From: Rectinema subterraneum
GTDB taxonomy: Bacteria; Spirochaetota; Spirochaetia; Treponematales; Rectinemataceae
Assembly (NCBI GenBank): GCA_009768935.1
Contig: WESA01000002.1
Coordinates: 62,001-126,000 of the forward strand
Reading direction: 5' to 3'
DNA: 64,000 bases
Shown here: positions 16,347 through 26,800 of the stretch, piece after piece
Position numbering within the stretch: position 1 is the stretch's first letter
Layout of the letters: each line of letters opens with the position of its first letter
Position numbers and translations under genes: made by a program
Notes under the pieces: model-generated
What the model was told of the DNA's origin: nothing
What the model saw: the letters and a program-made list of their open reading frames with translations, nothing else
The model's database searches: none

Positions 16347-18058
16347 ACAGAGATGTCATCGATGCAGCGACCGGCAAGACAATCTGTGATGTGAATTATA
16401 CGAATTGCACGGTAGTCGATGTGCTTTCCGGACGGTTTTTGCCGAATTCCATTGTGTCGGTAAAGGGTGGATTCATTGCAGGAATAAACGATGGACTAGA
16501 TGCAAAGGAAAGCATCAATCTCGAAGGGATGTTCTTAGCCCCTGGACTCATCGATGCCCATGTGCATATTGAGTCATCGCTGCTGACGCCTGCTGAATAC
16601 GCGCGCGTCGTACTGCCCAGGGGGACCACTACTGTTGTGGCTGATCCGCATGAAATCGCAAATGTCATGGGCTACGACGGTATGCGCTATATGCTCAATG
16701 TCTCCAGGGATATTCCCCTCGATGTATATTTCATGGTTCCTTCGTGCGTTCCAGCTACGGATTTCGATACAGCCGGTGCTGCTCTCTATGCGTCGGACAT
16801 GCATCAATTCTTGCAGGAGCCTCGAGTGCTGGGTCTTGGGGAAGTAATGAATTACCCTGGTGTGCTTGCTAGAAATCCTCAGCTCATGGATAAAATAGCG
16901 CTTTTCCAGTCTAACGGAAGGCCAATTGATGGACACTCGCCTGGATTGAGGGGCGCCAGTCTGTCAGCGTATGTGGTAGCGGGAATCGGATCGGATCATG
17001 AATGTACGACACCCGAAGAGGCTCTGGAAAAGGTGGAGAAGGGCATGTACATCATGCTTCGCGAAGGATCGACAGCAAAAGACCTCCGTCCCCTTTTGCC
17101 CGCCATCACGCGGGAGAATGCCAGCCGCTTCATGTTGTGTTCCGACGACCGGCACTGCAATGACCTGCGGGATGAAGGGCATATGGACTTTTCCCTCAGG
17201 ATGATGCTCGAAGGAGGCATCGATCCCATCGATGCAATCCGCATCGCATCAAGCAATGCAGCGAGGTGGTTCGGAATTCCCGGCCAGGGAGCGATTGCGC
17301 CGGGTTATAAAGCTGATTTTGTCGCCTTCCCTTCGTTCGAATACTTCGAGGCAAAAATAGTGGTCAAGAATGGTGTGATTGTCGCCCGAAATGGCGCGCT
17401 TGTACAGGAATTTGCGACTGTGGGCACACCCATTCGCGATTCAGTGAATATCAAATGGCTGACAATTGATGACTTTGTCATCCCGGATAAAGGCAAGCCC
17501 GTGAGGGTCATTGAAGTGAATCGGGAATCGCTCCTTACCGGTAATGGTATTTCGCGCCTTGAAGGGATAAGGGGAAGGCTTTCTGCAGATATCGAGCGCG
17601 ACATTCTTAAAATTTTCGTCATCGAGCGGCATACAGGCTCGGGGAATATCGGAAAAGGGTTCATCCATGGGCTCGGGCTCAAGCGCGGCGCAATCGGCAG
17701 CACAATAAGTCATGATTCCCATAACATGATTATTGCTGGTGTCGACGATGTTTCAATTTTTAAAGCAGCGAGGCACCTCAACAAAATCAAAGGCGGGCTC
17801 GTATATGCGGTAGGCGATGAGATACTGCTCGATCTGCCGCTTCCGGTAGCAGGGCTTATGAGCGACAAGCCTGCAGATTTCGTTATTGAACGGCTCACAG
17901 CCTTCGAAAAGTTGTTCAGGCAAGAAGGACTGACCGCGACATCTCCGCTCATGACGCTGTCGTTTATGGCTTTGCCGGTGATTCCGAGCCTCAAGATCAC
18001 TGATATGGGGCTTGTCGATGTCGATCGGTTCGAGAGGGTGTCGCTCTACGTTGATTAA
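16343..18058 (+). CDS. ade: Adenine deaminase
   Basis: 571 residues, the normal length for Ade-type adenine deaminase, which converts adenine to hypoxanthine and ammonia. Metal motif LIDAHVHIESSLLTPAEYARV, then TTVVADPHEIANVMG, GLGEVMNYPGV, DGHSPGLRG, and FMLCSDDRHCNDL in the C-terminal part of the barrel. The end has the family's SHDSHNMIIAG-type region. The product hypoxanthine is the substrate expected for the xanthine dehydrogenase downstream. It is translationally coupled to the permease. A match to the micro-repeat at 17081-17093 encodes DLRPLLP, which could be natural protein sequence. Confidence 0.95.
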   Translation: MNRDVIDAATGKTICDVNYTNCTVVDVLSGRFLPNSIVSVKGGFIAGINDGLDAKESINLEGMFLAPGLIDAHVHIESSLLTPAEYARVVLPRGTTTVVADPHEIANVMGYDGMRYMLNVSRDIPLDVYFMVPSCVPATDFDTAGAALYASDMHQFLQEPRVLGLGEVMNYPGVLARNPQLMDKIALFQSNGRPIDGHSPGLRGASLSAYVVAGIGSDHECTTPEEALEKVEKGMYIMLREGSTAKDLRPLLPAITRENASRFMLCSDDRHCNDLRDEGHMDFSLRMMLEGGIDPIDAIRIASSNAARWFGIPGQGAIAPGYKADFVAFPSFEYFEAKIVVKNGVIVARNGALVQEFATVGTPIRDSVNIKWLTIDDFVIPDKGKPVRVIEVNRESLLTGNGISRLEGIRGRLSADIERDILKIFVIERHTGSGNIGKGFIHGLGLKRGAIGSTISHDSHNMIIAGVDDVSIFKAARHLNKIKGGLVYAVGDEILLDLPLPVAGLMSDKPADFVIERLTAFEKLFRQEGLTATSPLMTLSFMALPVIPSLKITDMGLVDVDRFERVSLYVD

Positions 18059-18223
18059 GCGATATCAAGCTGAAATCATGTAATTGCGCTAGCTTTGGAG
18101 CAGTTGAGCCTGTGCGATTTTTCGAGCGCGATTTTTCCTGCAGTTGAATGCTGTCCTCCGGTCGACATGAAACATGGAATAAAACTCGAGCTGCGAGATG
18201 TGAGGTATCTGGCAGCAACATGA

Positions 18224-18332
18224 GGGACAGAGGTTGGCAGTGCCAGCACAATATTGGGCGGGCTTATTGGGGACAGAGGTTAGAAAGCATTGCGCAAGCA
18301 GGTTGCAGCCAGCTAGCGAAGGGACAGAGCTT
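18224..18332 (+). repeat. Cluster of three family A repeats upstream of xdh
   Basis: Copies at 18224-18235, 18269-18281 and 18321-18332, all in the same direction, with starts 45 and 52 bases apart. The last ends three bases before the predicted -35 of the xanthine dehydrogenase promoter. Confidence 0.85.
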
Positions 18333-18334
18333 GG

Positions 18335-18363
18335 TGAACAAAATGCGGTTTTTGTGCTATACT
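18335..18363 (+). promoter_or_regulatory. Promoter of the xanthine dehydrogenase operon
   Basis: -35 TGAACA (18335-18340), 17 bases, and an extended -10 TGCTATACT (18355-18363). The ribosome site GGGAGTGA (18373-18380) precedes ATG at 18384. The -35 starts three bases after a micro-repeat, which may therefore affect this promoter. Confidence 0.6.
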
Positions 18364-18383
18364 GTTATAATTGGGAGTGAAAA

Positions 18384-19928
18384 ATGGCTTTGCTGTACAT
18401 AAAGGTAAATAATGCATGGAGAGGTCTGGCGTCAGCGGAAGGCATGCCAGTTTTGGATGTCGCACGCGGAGAGCTTGGGCTCACTTCGACCAAAGAAGGC
18501 TGTCGTGAGGGCGATTGCGGAGCATGTGCAGTCCTCGTAGGTGAGCAAATTGCCAACACAGTACGCTATCGTGCCGTTCCTTCCTGCCTTCTGGCGCTTG
18601 GCGAACTAAAGGGCAAGCACCTCCTGTCGCTCGAAGGGCTTATAGAGGGGACAGAGGATGGGCTCACTCCGGTAATGCGCGCGTTCATTGAAGAAAACGC
18701 TAGTCAGTGCGGTTTTTGTACTCCAGGATTCATCATAGCTTTGACATCGTGGCTGGCTGAGCCGCAAGTTCCAGATTTAGCTGGGGCGTTGCGAGCGGTG
18801 GACGGCAACCTGTGCCGCTGTACAGGATATGCAGCAATTCGCAGGGCAGCTGCGCGGCTTGTTGAACAATTCAGAGATCTCCCGCTTGAGCCAATAGCGA
18901 GGCTGAAAGCATTGGTCAGCGCGCAAGTGCTTCCCCAGTCTGTGCTGAAATTTATCGAGGAATCGAAAAGCTCATCATTGCAAACCTCTGTCCCCAATGG
19001 CGCTACCATTGGAACTGGTCTCGACATGGCAGGGCATGACAACAAGAAAGCAGTTGCTTCCACACTCGATCCTGCGGTCATTGTTGGAGGCGGCACGGAT
19101 TTCTATGTGCGAAATCCGGATCCGGATGAAGGTTTTTCTCCATTGCTGACTCGAATGATACCCGAATTTGCGCTGGTGGAGTATCGCGACGAACCGCAAG
19201 GACAATGGCTTGAAATCGGTGCTGCTGTCACCGTAAGGGATTTCTTTGTTTCTCCTTTGGTGCAACGCGAAATTCCTGGCATCGGGCGTTTCGAGACGAT
19301 GTTTGCGAGTACGCTTATCCGCAATCTCGCTACCGTGGGGGGGAATATTGTCAACGCATCCCCGGTTGCGGATATAACCTCGATGCTGATGGCGCTCGGC
19401 GCACAGCTCGTGATTGTGCCCGAAGCTCGGGCATATGAGCCCCAGGCGCCAATTCGGCTTTGTCCGCTTGAGCAATTTTTCCTTGGTTATAAAAAGCTCG
19501 ACCTCCGACCAGGAGAAGTGCTCAAAGCGATTCGAATTCCTGCAGGTGCAAACCGCAAATTCTCGTTCGAAAAAGCTTCAAAGCGCAAAAATCTCGATAT
19601 CGCAGCAGTCAATACTGCCATAGCATTTAAAATAGAAGAAAAACATTTCAAAGATGTGCGCATAAGCCTTGGCGGTGTTGCGCCCGTGCCGATGCTCGGT
19701 ACTGCAGCAATGGAAGTGCTCGAAGGCGCTCCATGCAATCCAGCTGACAGGAAAACACTTGCTTCGCTTGCGATGAAAACCGCCCAAGCTGCTTCCGCTA
19801 GCATTTCCCCAATCAGCGATGTTCGTGGATCCGCTGATTACCGCCGGCGGATGGTTCATCAGCTCATGCTGGCTCATTTCGTGCGGTTTTTCGAAGCCAG
19901 CGGCATTGCAGAGGAGTTGTTTCCATGA
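18384..19928 (+). CDS. Xanthine dehydrogenase-type [2Fe-2S]/FAD subunit
   Basis: 514 residues. The N-terminal part has two [2Fe-2S] clusters: Cys40, Cys45, Cys48 and Cys68, then Cys109, Cys112, Cys144 and Cys146 (motifs GCREGDCGAC, QCGFCTPGF and CRCTGY). The second half is the FAD domain (VGGGTDFYV, STLIRNLATVGGNIVNASPVAD). It transfers electrons from the molybdenum subunit to NAD or another acceptor. FeS and FAD domains are fused as in many XdhA proteins. Two micro-repeats are present: 18647-18657 reads GTED at ~residue 90, and 18983-18995 reads TSVP at ~201-204 in the linker between the domains. It overlaps the next gene by ATGA. Confidence 0.92.
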   Translation: MALLYIKVNNAWRGLASAEGMPVLDVARGELGLTSTKEGCREGDCGACAVLVGEQIANTVRYRAVPSCLLALGELKGKHLLSLEGLIEGTEDGLTPVMRAFIEENASQCGFCTPGFIIALTSWLAEPQVPDLAGALRAVDGNLCRCTGYAAIRRAAARLVEQFRDLPLEPIARLKALVSAQVLPQSVLKFIEESKSSSLQTSVPNGATIGTGLDMAGHDNKKAVASTLDPAVIVGGGTDFYVRNPDPDEGFSPLLTRMIPEFALVEYRDEPQGQWLEIGAAVTVRDFFVSPLVQREIPGIGRFETMFASTLIRNLATVGGNIVNASPVADITSMLMALGAQLVIVPEARAYEPQAPIRLCPLEQFFLGYKKLDLRPGEVLKAIRIPAGANRKFSFEKASKRKNLDIAAVNTAIAFKIEEKHFKDVRISLGGVAPVPMLGTAAMEVLEGAPCNPADRKTLASLAMKTAQAASASISPISDVRGSADYRRRMVHQLMLAHFVRFFEASGIAEELFP

Positions 19929-22342
19929 AAGAAGCAGATATGAAAGTTGATAAAAAATCCATGGCCTTTTTGGATGAAGCGGATGCGCGCTCTGGCACAG
20001 CGCACCACGAAGCGATATCCATCCCCGATGCTGCTTCAGTGATTCCCGAATCTCTTCCGAATGTCCTTGGACAGACGCAGTACATCGATGACATTCCTCG
20101 CCCTGCCGGTTGCCTGCAAGCAGCGGTCCGGCTTTCAGACAGCGCCCACGCGCGCATTCTCGCTATCCACACAGAAGAAGCTCTGTCCCTCGATCCTTCG
20201 GTCCGGGTAATTTTGGCAAAGGATATCCCAGGCACCAATCAGATCGGATTTAACAAGCCTGATGAGCCGCTTTTGCCCGAGGAGGAGTGGGAATACTGGG
20301 GGCAACCCATCGCAATCGTCGTCGCCAAAACACGCTCGCTTGCACGAAAGGCAGCCGGCCTTTTGCGTGTAGAAAGCGAAGAGCTTCCCGCGGTTATTGA
20401 TCCTCGCGAAGCTGCCGCTAAGGGTGATTTTATTCTTCCGCCGCGAACAATCGCCTGCGGCAATGTTGAAGAAGCCTTTGCAAAGTGCGCCTATGTCGTT
20501 GAAGGGCGCGTCGATTCAGGTGGCCAAGAGCATGTTTACCTCGAGACCCAGGGGGCCATCGCCCAAGTGATCGACGGTCGGCGCATGCACGTGATCTCCA
20601 GCACACAGGGGCCCACAGGCGTCCAGCGCGCGGTTGCTCAAGTGCTCGGCCTTCCTATGAACATGGTCGAAGTGGAAGCTCGAAGACTTGGCGGCGCCTT
20701 TGGTGGCAAGGAAGATCAAGCAGCAAACTGGGCAAGCATGGCAGCGGTGGCTTCGTGGGTGTGCGGCAAGCCTGTCGAGCTCTATCTCAACCGCAAAGAC
20801 GATATGCGGGCAACGGGCAAGCGCCACCCGTACACAACGGACTTCCGCGTCGGCGCAGATGCAGACGGGAAGCTCCTCGCTTTCGAAGCTGACTATTACC
20901 AAAACTCTGGCTCGACATGCGACCTTTCTGCAGCAATCCTGGCACGCACACTACTTCATGCGACCGGCGCCTACCAGATACCAAACGTTCGCGTGACAGG
21001 CTACATGTGCCATACCAACCTGCCTTCATTTACCGCATTCCGTGGTTTCGGTGCGCCCCAGGCTTTCTTCGTGATCGAAGCTGCGATGGATGCGCTTGCG
21101 CAAAAAATGGGGACAGAGGTTGTCGAGCTCAAACGCCGTAATCTTTTCAGAGAAGGCGATCGCACCTACTACGGCATGGCGCTCGAGCGCGTACGCGCGA
21201 GCGAGTCGGTGGAGCGGCTTCTTGCAAAAGTTGACTACCCTGCCCTTTCGCAGCGCATCAAAACCTTTAATGCTACCCATCGCCTTCAGAAAAAAGGCCT
21301 TGGCTTTATTCCGGTGGCTTTTGGTATCAGCTTTACCAAGCTGCAGATGAACCAAGCAGGAGCGCTCGTACATGTCTATACCGACGGCTCGGTTGTCGTT
21401 TCGACTGGCGCAATCGAGATGGGCCAGCAGGTTGCGCGCAAAATAGCCCTTGTCACGGCGCGCACCCTTGGTGTACCGGTAAGCTACGTCACTGTCCAGC
21501 GCACCACCACGCTCACCGTCGCCAATACTGTGCCAACCGCCGCAAGCACCGGCGCCGACCTCAATGGCATGGCAGCCAAAATTGCATGCCAGGAAATACG
21601 CGGCCGCCTTGTGCAAAAAGCCGCAGACCTGCTTAAAGCTGCACCCGAAAAAATCGATATAAGAGAAGGAATTATCTTGTGCGACGGCAAGCCGGCCAGC
21701 CTAACATGGAAACAGCTTGTCGAAGCGATGCACGCAGCGCGCCAGGATCTCTCCGCTCACGGATTCTATGCAACTCCATTCCTCGAGTACGACATGAAGG
21801 CGGAGCGAGGCCGACCATTTGCCTATCATGTCTATGGCGCTGCGTTAGTGGAAGCAACGGTCGATATCCTTCGGGGTACCTCTACCCTCGATTCGGTTTC
21901 TATTGTGCACGACATAGGGGACAGCATCGATCCAGCAGTAGACCGAGGGCAAATTGAGGGCGCACTTGCGCAAGGGCTCGGCTGGTCATTGCTTGAGGAC
22001 TTGCGTTTCGGGCCAGATGGCAAGCCGCTTTCTGACACGCTTTCGACCTACAAAGTGCCTGATGTTACCTTTATGCCAGAAAATATCGATATCGAATTCC
22101 TGCCGCCGATCGAAAATCCGACCGCTCCATACAATTCGAAGGCCGTGGGAGAGCCTCCGCTTCAATATGGCATTGCAGGATACTTCGCTGTGCTCGATGC
22201 GATTCGTGCTGCAATTGGAAAGCCCATTGTATATTACAATCTGCCGCTGATTCCGGAGAAAATTTCGGATTTGCTTGCTGAAATGGGGTCTGACCCCTTA
22301 GAGCCCGCAGGCAAGAGAGATACAGCGCTACAGGCTCACTGA
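19925..22342 (+). CDS. Xanthine dehydrogenase-type molybdenum-cofactor subunit
   Basis: 805 residues, large subunit of a molybdenum hydroxylase. Molybdopterin-contact motifs include GQEHVYLETQGAIA, RLGGAFGGKEDQA, TAFRGFGAPQAFF and VGEPPLQYGIAGYFAV with the catalytic Glu region. By context it oxidises hypoxanthine and xanthine, and related enzymes in ygf-type clusters need selenium. Micro-repeat 21109-21121 reads GTEV after AQKM. 20178-20189 is another copy. A copy of the second, palindromic repeat (22285-22297) adds GSDPLEP near the C-terminus, beyond the conserved domain. The start is ATG at 19925, coupled to the FAD subunit. Confidence 0.92.
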   Translation: MKEADMKVDKKSMAFLDEADARSGTAHHEAISIPDAASVIPESLPNVLGQTQYIDDIPRPAGCLQAAVRLSDSAHARILAIHTEEALSLDPSVRVILAKDIPGTNQIGFNKPDEPLLPEEEWEYWGQPIAIVVAKTRSLARKAAGLLRVESEELPAVIDPREAAAKGDFILPPRTIACGNVEEAFAKCAYVVEGRVDSGGQEHVYLETQGAIAQVIDGRRMHVISSTQGPTGVQRAVAQVLGLPMNMVEVEARRLGGAFGGKEDQAANWASMAAVASWVCGKPVELYLNRKDDMRATGKRHPYTTDFRVGADADGKLLAFEADYYQNSGSTCDLSAAILARTLLHATGAYQIPNVRVTGYMCHTNLPSFTAFRGFGAPQAFFVIEAAMDALAQKMGTEVVELKRRNLFREGDRTYYGMALERVRASESVERLLAKVDYPALSQRIKTFNATHRLQKKGLGFIPVAFGISFTKLQMNQAGALVHVYTDGSVVVSTGAIEMGQQVARKIALVTARTLGVPVSYVTVQRTTTLTVANTVPTAASTGADLNGMAAKIACQEIRGRLVQKAADLLKAAPEKIDIREGIILCDGKPASLTWKQLVEAMHAARQDLSAHGFYATPFLEYDMKAERGRPFAYHVYGAALVEATVDILRGTSTLDSVSIVHDIGDSIDPAVDRGQIEGALAQGLGWSLLEDLRFGPDGKPLSDTLSTYKVPDVTFMPENIDIEFLPPIENPTAPYNSKAVGEPPLQYGIAGYFAVLDAIRAAIGKPIVYYNLPLIPEKISDLLAEMGSDPLEPAGKRDTALQAH
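22285..22297. repeat. Palindromic micro-repeat, family B (GGGGTCTGACCCC)
   Basis: A 13-base palindrome inside the C-terminal end of the molybdenum-subunit gene. The same core recurs at 38433-38444, 41274-41284 and 60128-60140, with partial forms at 39093-39100, 39465-39474 and 49630-49638. Confidence 0.7.
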
Positions 22343-22364
22343 TCGACCAGCCAGGAGAGACGAA

Positions 22365-23807
22365 ATGATTATCGCAAATGTCGCTGCAGCTCTCCCCGGA
22401 GAGCGTGATTTTCACCTAGTCGACATCCTTATCAAAGAAGGCAAAATCGCATGGATAAAAGAAGCAGGTAGTTTTCAGCGTGACAGCCGGCTCGCCAACG
22501 AATATGCAGCAGAAGAAATGCTCGATGCAAAAGGATTGCTCGCTTTCCCGGGAGCGATCGATCCTCATGTCCATTTTGATGAGCCTGGTTTCACGCACAG
22601 GGAAGATTTTTTGCATGGCTCTGCAGAAGCAGCGCGGGGCGGCGTCACCACTGTCATCGATATGCCGTGCACCTCGATCCCGCCCGTTACCACGCCGCAC
22701 GCACTCGAAGGCAAGCTTTCGATTGTGAGGGACAGAGCTTTGGTCGACTATGCGTTCTTCGGCGGCATAAACGGCACCATGCTGCCTGAAGAAATTTCCG
22801 ATGTCGTGCAATCGTTAGCGAATCGCGTTGTCGGCTTCAAATGCTACTTCATCTCAGGAATGGATACCTTCCCTGCAGTGAATGATACCCAGTTTGCAGC
22901 TGCTGCCAAGGCATGTGCAAAGGAAGGCCGCCCGCTTCTTCTCCATGCAGAAGACTCCAATGTTATTGCCGAAGCCTCTCAGGAACGCCAGTCGCTACGC
23001 GGCTCGCAAGCGCCAAGCTGGGCTGACTATTATACCTCGCGTCCGATGGAAGCCGAGATTGCCGCAGTCCACAAAGCCCTCAAGCTTGCAGGCCAGTACA
23101 CCAAATATCTCCATATTGTGCATGTCGGCACCGGAAAAGCCGCAATCGCTGCTTCGGAAAAAGGCGCAAGCTGCGAAACCTGTGCGCACTACCTCGCCTT
23201 CGACGAAACGGATTTTGCTCGATTCGGGGCTGCACTCAAAACAGCACCGCCAGTAAAAAGCCCTGAGCAAAAAGCCATCCTTTGGCGCCTTCTTGCAGAA
23301 GGGCGCTTGAGCTTTGTAGCTTCCGACCACGCCGGAGCGCCCGAATACGAAAAATTCACGGACAATCCGCTCACCGCTTACGGAGGCATTCCAGGCACGG
23401 GGACCCTCTTCCCCTACCTGCTGTCCGAAGGCCTTTTTGCCAAACGCCTCAGCCTTGAACGTTTCCTTGAAGCTACGAGCGGCGGGGCTGCACGGCGCTA
23501 TGGCCTATGGCAGGGCAAAGGCTCGCTCATGCCAGGCAAAGACGCAGATTTCGTCCTTGTAGATCCCGATCACACCACCTACCTTGATCCTTCGCACATG
23601 ATGAGCAAGAGTTCCATTACGCCATTTGCCGGAATGCGGCTTTCCGGGCGCATTGAAGGCACTTTCGTCCGGGGATCTTACGTGTACGCCTCTGTGCGAC
23701 TCGCTGCTGCGCTCCGCCATCAAGCGAATCCGGCGTTTTCGAATGAAGTCGGCATGATTCTCGCAAAGCCCGGCTTCGGAAAATTTCTTACCTGGGGGTA
23801 TCGATGA
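22365..23807 (+). CDS. Dihydroorotase/allantoinase-like cyclic amidohydrolase
   Basis: 480 residues. Cyclic amidohydrolase with the metal motif GAIDPHVHFDEPGFTHREDF, the carboxylated-lysine region VGFKCYF, and metal His in LLLHAEDS and LHIVHVGTG, plus Asp in VASDHAGA. Close relatives are dihydroorotases, hydantoinases and allantoinases. In E. coli the equivalent cluster carries the hydantoinase HyuA. In this purine setting ring opening of a hydantoin-like intermediate is the best guess, but the substrate cannot be read from sequence. The stop overlaps the ygfK start by four bases. Micro-repeat 22729-22740 encodes RDRAL. Confidence 0.85.
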   Translation: MIIANVAAALPGERDFHLVDILIKEGKIAWIKEAGSFQRDSRLANEYAAEEMLDAKGLLAFPGAIDPHVHFDEPGFTHREDFLHGSAEAARGGVTTVIDMPCTSIPPVTTPHALEGKLSIVRDRALVDYAFFGGINGTMLPEEISDVVQSLANRVVGFKCYFISGMDTFPAVNDTQFAAAAKACAKEGRPLLLHAEDSNVIAEASQERQSLRGSQAPSWADYYTSRPMEAEIAAVHKALKLAGQYTKYLHIVHVGTGKAAIAASEKGASCETCAHYLAFDETDFARFGAALKTAPPVKSPEQKAILWRLLAEGRLSFVASDHAGAPEYEKFTDNPLTAYGGIPGTGTLFPYLLSEGLFAKRLSLERFLEATSGGAARRYGLWQGKGSLMPGKDADFVLVDPDHTTYLDPSHMMSKSSITPFAGMRLSGRIEGTFVRGSYVYASVRLAAALRHQANPAFSNEVGMILAKPGFGKFLTWGYR

Positions 23808-26800
23808 GTAAAGTGATGAAGACGACATCGCTGCCTGCGCTCCTGACGCGCATGGCCGGCGAGTACCTCGCAAAGCGCACCATTTTCGAAATACCAGAAG
23901 CCACATGGCTGGATGTATTCGCACAGGAATCTGAGAGCCCTGGAATCACCGTGATGTCAGCAAATGTGAGTATTCCGCTTGGGCCAGCCGCAGGTCCTCA
24001 CACGCAGATTGCTCCCAACCTCGTCGCTGCCTACCTTTCAGGTGCACGAGTGTTCGAGCTCAAAACAGTCCAGGAAAATGACCACCTCGATATCGACAAA
24101 CCCTGCATCGATGCGCTCGACGAAGGCCACAATGTCGAATGGTCAACCGAGCTGTCTCTCGATCAGGCCCGGGAAGAATACATCAATGCATGGATAGCCA
24201 TAAACCTGCTTGCGCGCATTTTCTCAAGAAAACCAGGCGATTTCATGTTTAATATGTCGGTCGGCTATACGCTGGATGGCATCAAGAGCGAAAAAATGGA
24301 TGCATTTATCGAGGGGATGCGCAGACCGGAAGCCACCGAATACTGGGAAAAAGCCATCGATCAGCTCAAAGCATTCATCGAAGAGCCTATTTTTGCCGAA
24401 GCGTTCGGGCAGGCTGCGCTGGAACGAGCGCGTCCGATTGCCGAGCATATGCCAGTTCGGCCCGTGCACTCGGTGACGCTCTCGACGATGCATGGTTGCC
24501 CGCCGGATGAAATCGAGCGTATCGGCCGTTATCTCATTGAAGAAAAGGGGTTTGACACCTATATTAAACTCAATCCCACACTGCTCGGTTATAACAGGGC
24601 GCGAGTGATTCTCAATCAGCTCGGATGGACCGATATCATCCTCAAGCCCGAAAGCTTTTCGCACGACCTTCAGTTCGATGCAGCGCTTGCGCTCATCCAG
24701 AGTCTCACTGAAACAGCAGCTGCGCGGGGACGGAGGTTTGGCATCAAGCTGTCAAACACCCTCGCCAACATCAACGATGGGCGCACTCTCCCCGGAGCGG
24801 AGCGCTATATGTCTGGTCGCGCGCTCTTCCCCATCACAATCCATCTTGCCGCAAAACTTGCACGTGCGCTACCGGATTTTCCTGCGCGCTTTTCGTACTG
24901 TGGCGGAGTTTCGGCTTTCAACGCAGCAGATCTCCTGAAGGCCGGGCTGGGCCCTCTCACGATTGCGACAGATCTTCTGAAGCCGGGCGGCTATCAGCGC
25001 ATGGCACATATGGTCAAGGATGTCCTTGGCGCGCTAACCTCTGTCCCCGAACGACCAGATGCCGACGCGCTCGATCAGCTTGCAAAAGATGCGCTCGAGG
25101 CTCCGTATTACCGCAAGGAATGGAGAGAAGGCACTGCAGCGATCGGGCGACAGTTGCCGCTTTTTGATTGTTTTGCGGCGCCTTGTATCGAAGCATGCCC
25201 TGTGCACCAGAAAGCGCCTGCGTATATCGCCGCAACGGGCTCCGGCGACGCGGATCGCGGCATGTCTGTCATTTTGTCCGACAATCCGCTTCCGGCTATC
25301 ACGGGCGTGCTCTGCGATCATGTATGCCAGGAACACTGCTCGCGCGTTGACTATGAGGGCGCTGTGCGGATCCGGGATGTAAAACTTGCCACGGTGCGTG
25401 CGAGTGAGGCGGCGCTGGCCGCGGAGGTTGCGCCGGCGTGGCCGCATGCGCCGAAGGGGAAGACGGCGGTGATTGGGGCGGGGCCTGCGGGGCTCGCTTG
25501 TGCATGGTATCTGGCGCAGTACGGGCAGAAGGCTGTGGTGTTCGATACAAGCTCTGTCCCCGGGGGCGTGCCGGCCAATTTCATTCCTTCATTCCGCATC
25601 GCGAGGGAAGATATTGCGGCAGATATCGCGCGGCTGGAAAAACTCGGAGTAGAGTTCCGCTTCGGTGTAGATGTTCGCTCTGCGGAGAAGCTCAAAGCTG
25701 AAGGGTTCGAGCGTATTGTTATTGCAAGCGGCGCTCATACTGCGCGGGAAATGCATCTAAAGGGGAGCGGCGTTCGTGTGGTTCATGCGCTCGAGTTTCT
25801 TGGTGTGTGCATGGCAAAAGGCGCTGAGCATTTTGCGGGCGCCAAAAATGTCCTTGTGGTCGGCGGCGGCAACACCGCATGCGACGCAGTGCGCATGGCG
25901 ACGCGTATTCCAGGCGTGAAATCGGTCTTGTGGTCGTACAGGCGAACGCGAAAAGAAATGCCTGCAGACCTGGAGGAGCTGACAAATGCGATCGAGGAAG
26001 CAAAAGCGCTGCAACATAATAAAGCTGCGGCGCTTTTCAATGGAGGCACTTCGAATATACTAGTCGAGCTTACCCTTCCTGAGGTCATGCAGCCTGGTTC
26101 TATCACTCTGCGGCGCATGAAGCTTGCTGAAAAAGATGCATCCGGGCGACGAGCTCCTGTGCCAACCGAAGAGACTTTCGATCTACCCTGTGACCTGATG
26201 ATCACAGCGGTTGGCGAGAAGCCTGATCCAACATTTTTAGCTGCATTCGGTATTGAAGTTGGAAAGGACGGGCTGCCTGCAGTCGATGAAGGTACTATGG
26301 AAACCTCTGTCCCCGGAATCTATGTCTGCGGCGATGCGCGGCGTGGACCTTCGTCGATCATCGCTTCGGAAGCCGATGGGCGGGCTGCCGCAATGGCTAT
26401 TTTGAAAAACCTTGGGATTGAGGCAGCATCGGCGGACTATCGAGCGCCGGCCTGGTCTTCCGAAGCCCGTGCATCGCGTGGAAAGATTTTGCCTTCGCTT
26501 GATCCGGGCGATCCCGGTTTCGCTGCGCGCGAGGCTGAACGTTGCCTTGCTTGCGATACTGCGTGCCTGCGTTGCGTCGAAGTCTGCCCGAATCGCGCGA
26601 ATATGGTGATCGATACAGATCGGCTCTTTGATCAGCCTGCTCAAATCCTCCATATTGACAGGTTGTGCAATGAGTGCGGCAATTGCGGTCTTTTCTGCCC
26701 ATGGAATGGCGAGCCTTACAGTGGCAAGCCAACGCTCTTCGATTCCAAGGATGACCTGGCGCATTCCCAAAACGCCGGCTTTGCCTTCGCTGGCAATAAG

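Larger units (their letters stand above)
18059..18383. other. Intergenic region with three clustered micro-repeats and the xdh promoter
   Basis: 325 bases without a gene between ade and the xanthine dehydrogenase. It holds three micro-repeats in the same orientation at 18224-18235, 18269-18281 and 18321-18332, with starts 45 and 52 bases apart. A promoter lies at 18335-18363. I see no terminator with a T run after ade. Confidence 0.75.

Noticed and set aside
26302-26314. Family A repeat in ygfK as an insertion
   Set aside because: The encoded TSVPGIYVCGD is a conserved block in this FAD oxidoreductase family, so this copy may be native sequence that happens to match. I kept it in the count but not as evidence for insertion.
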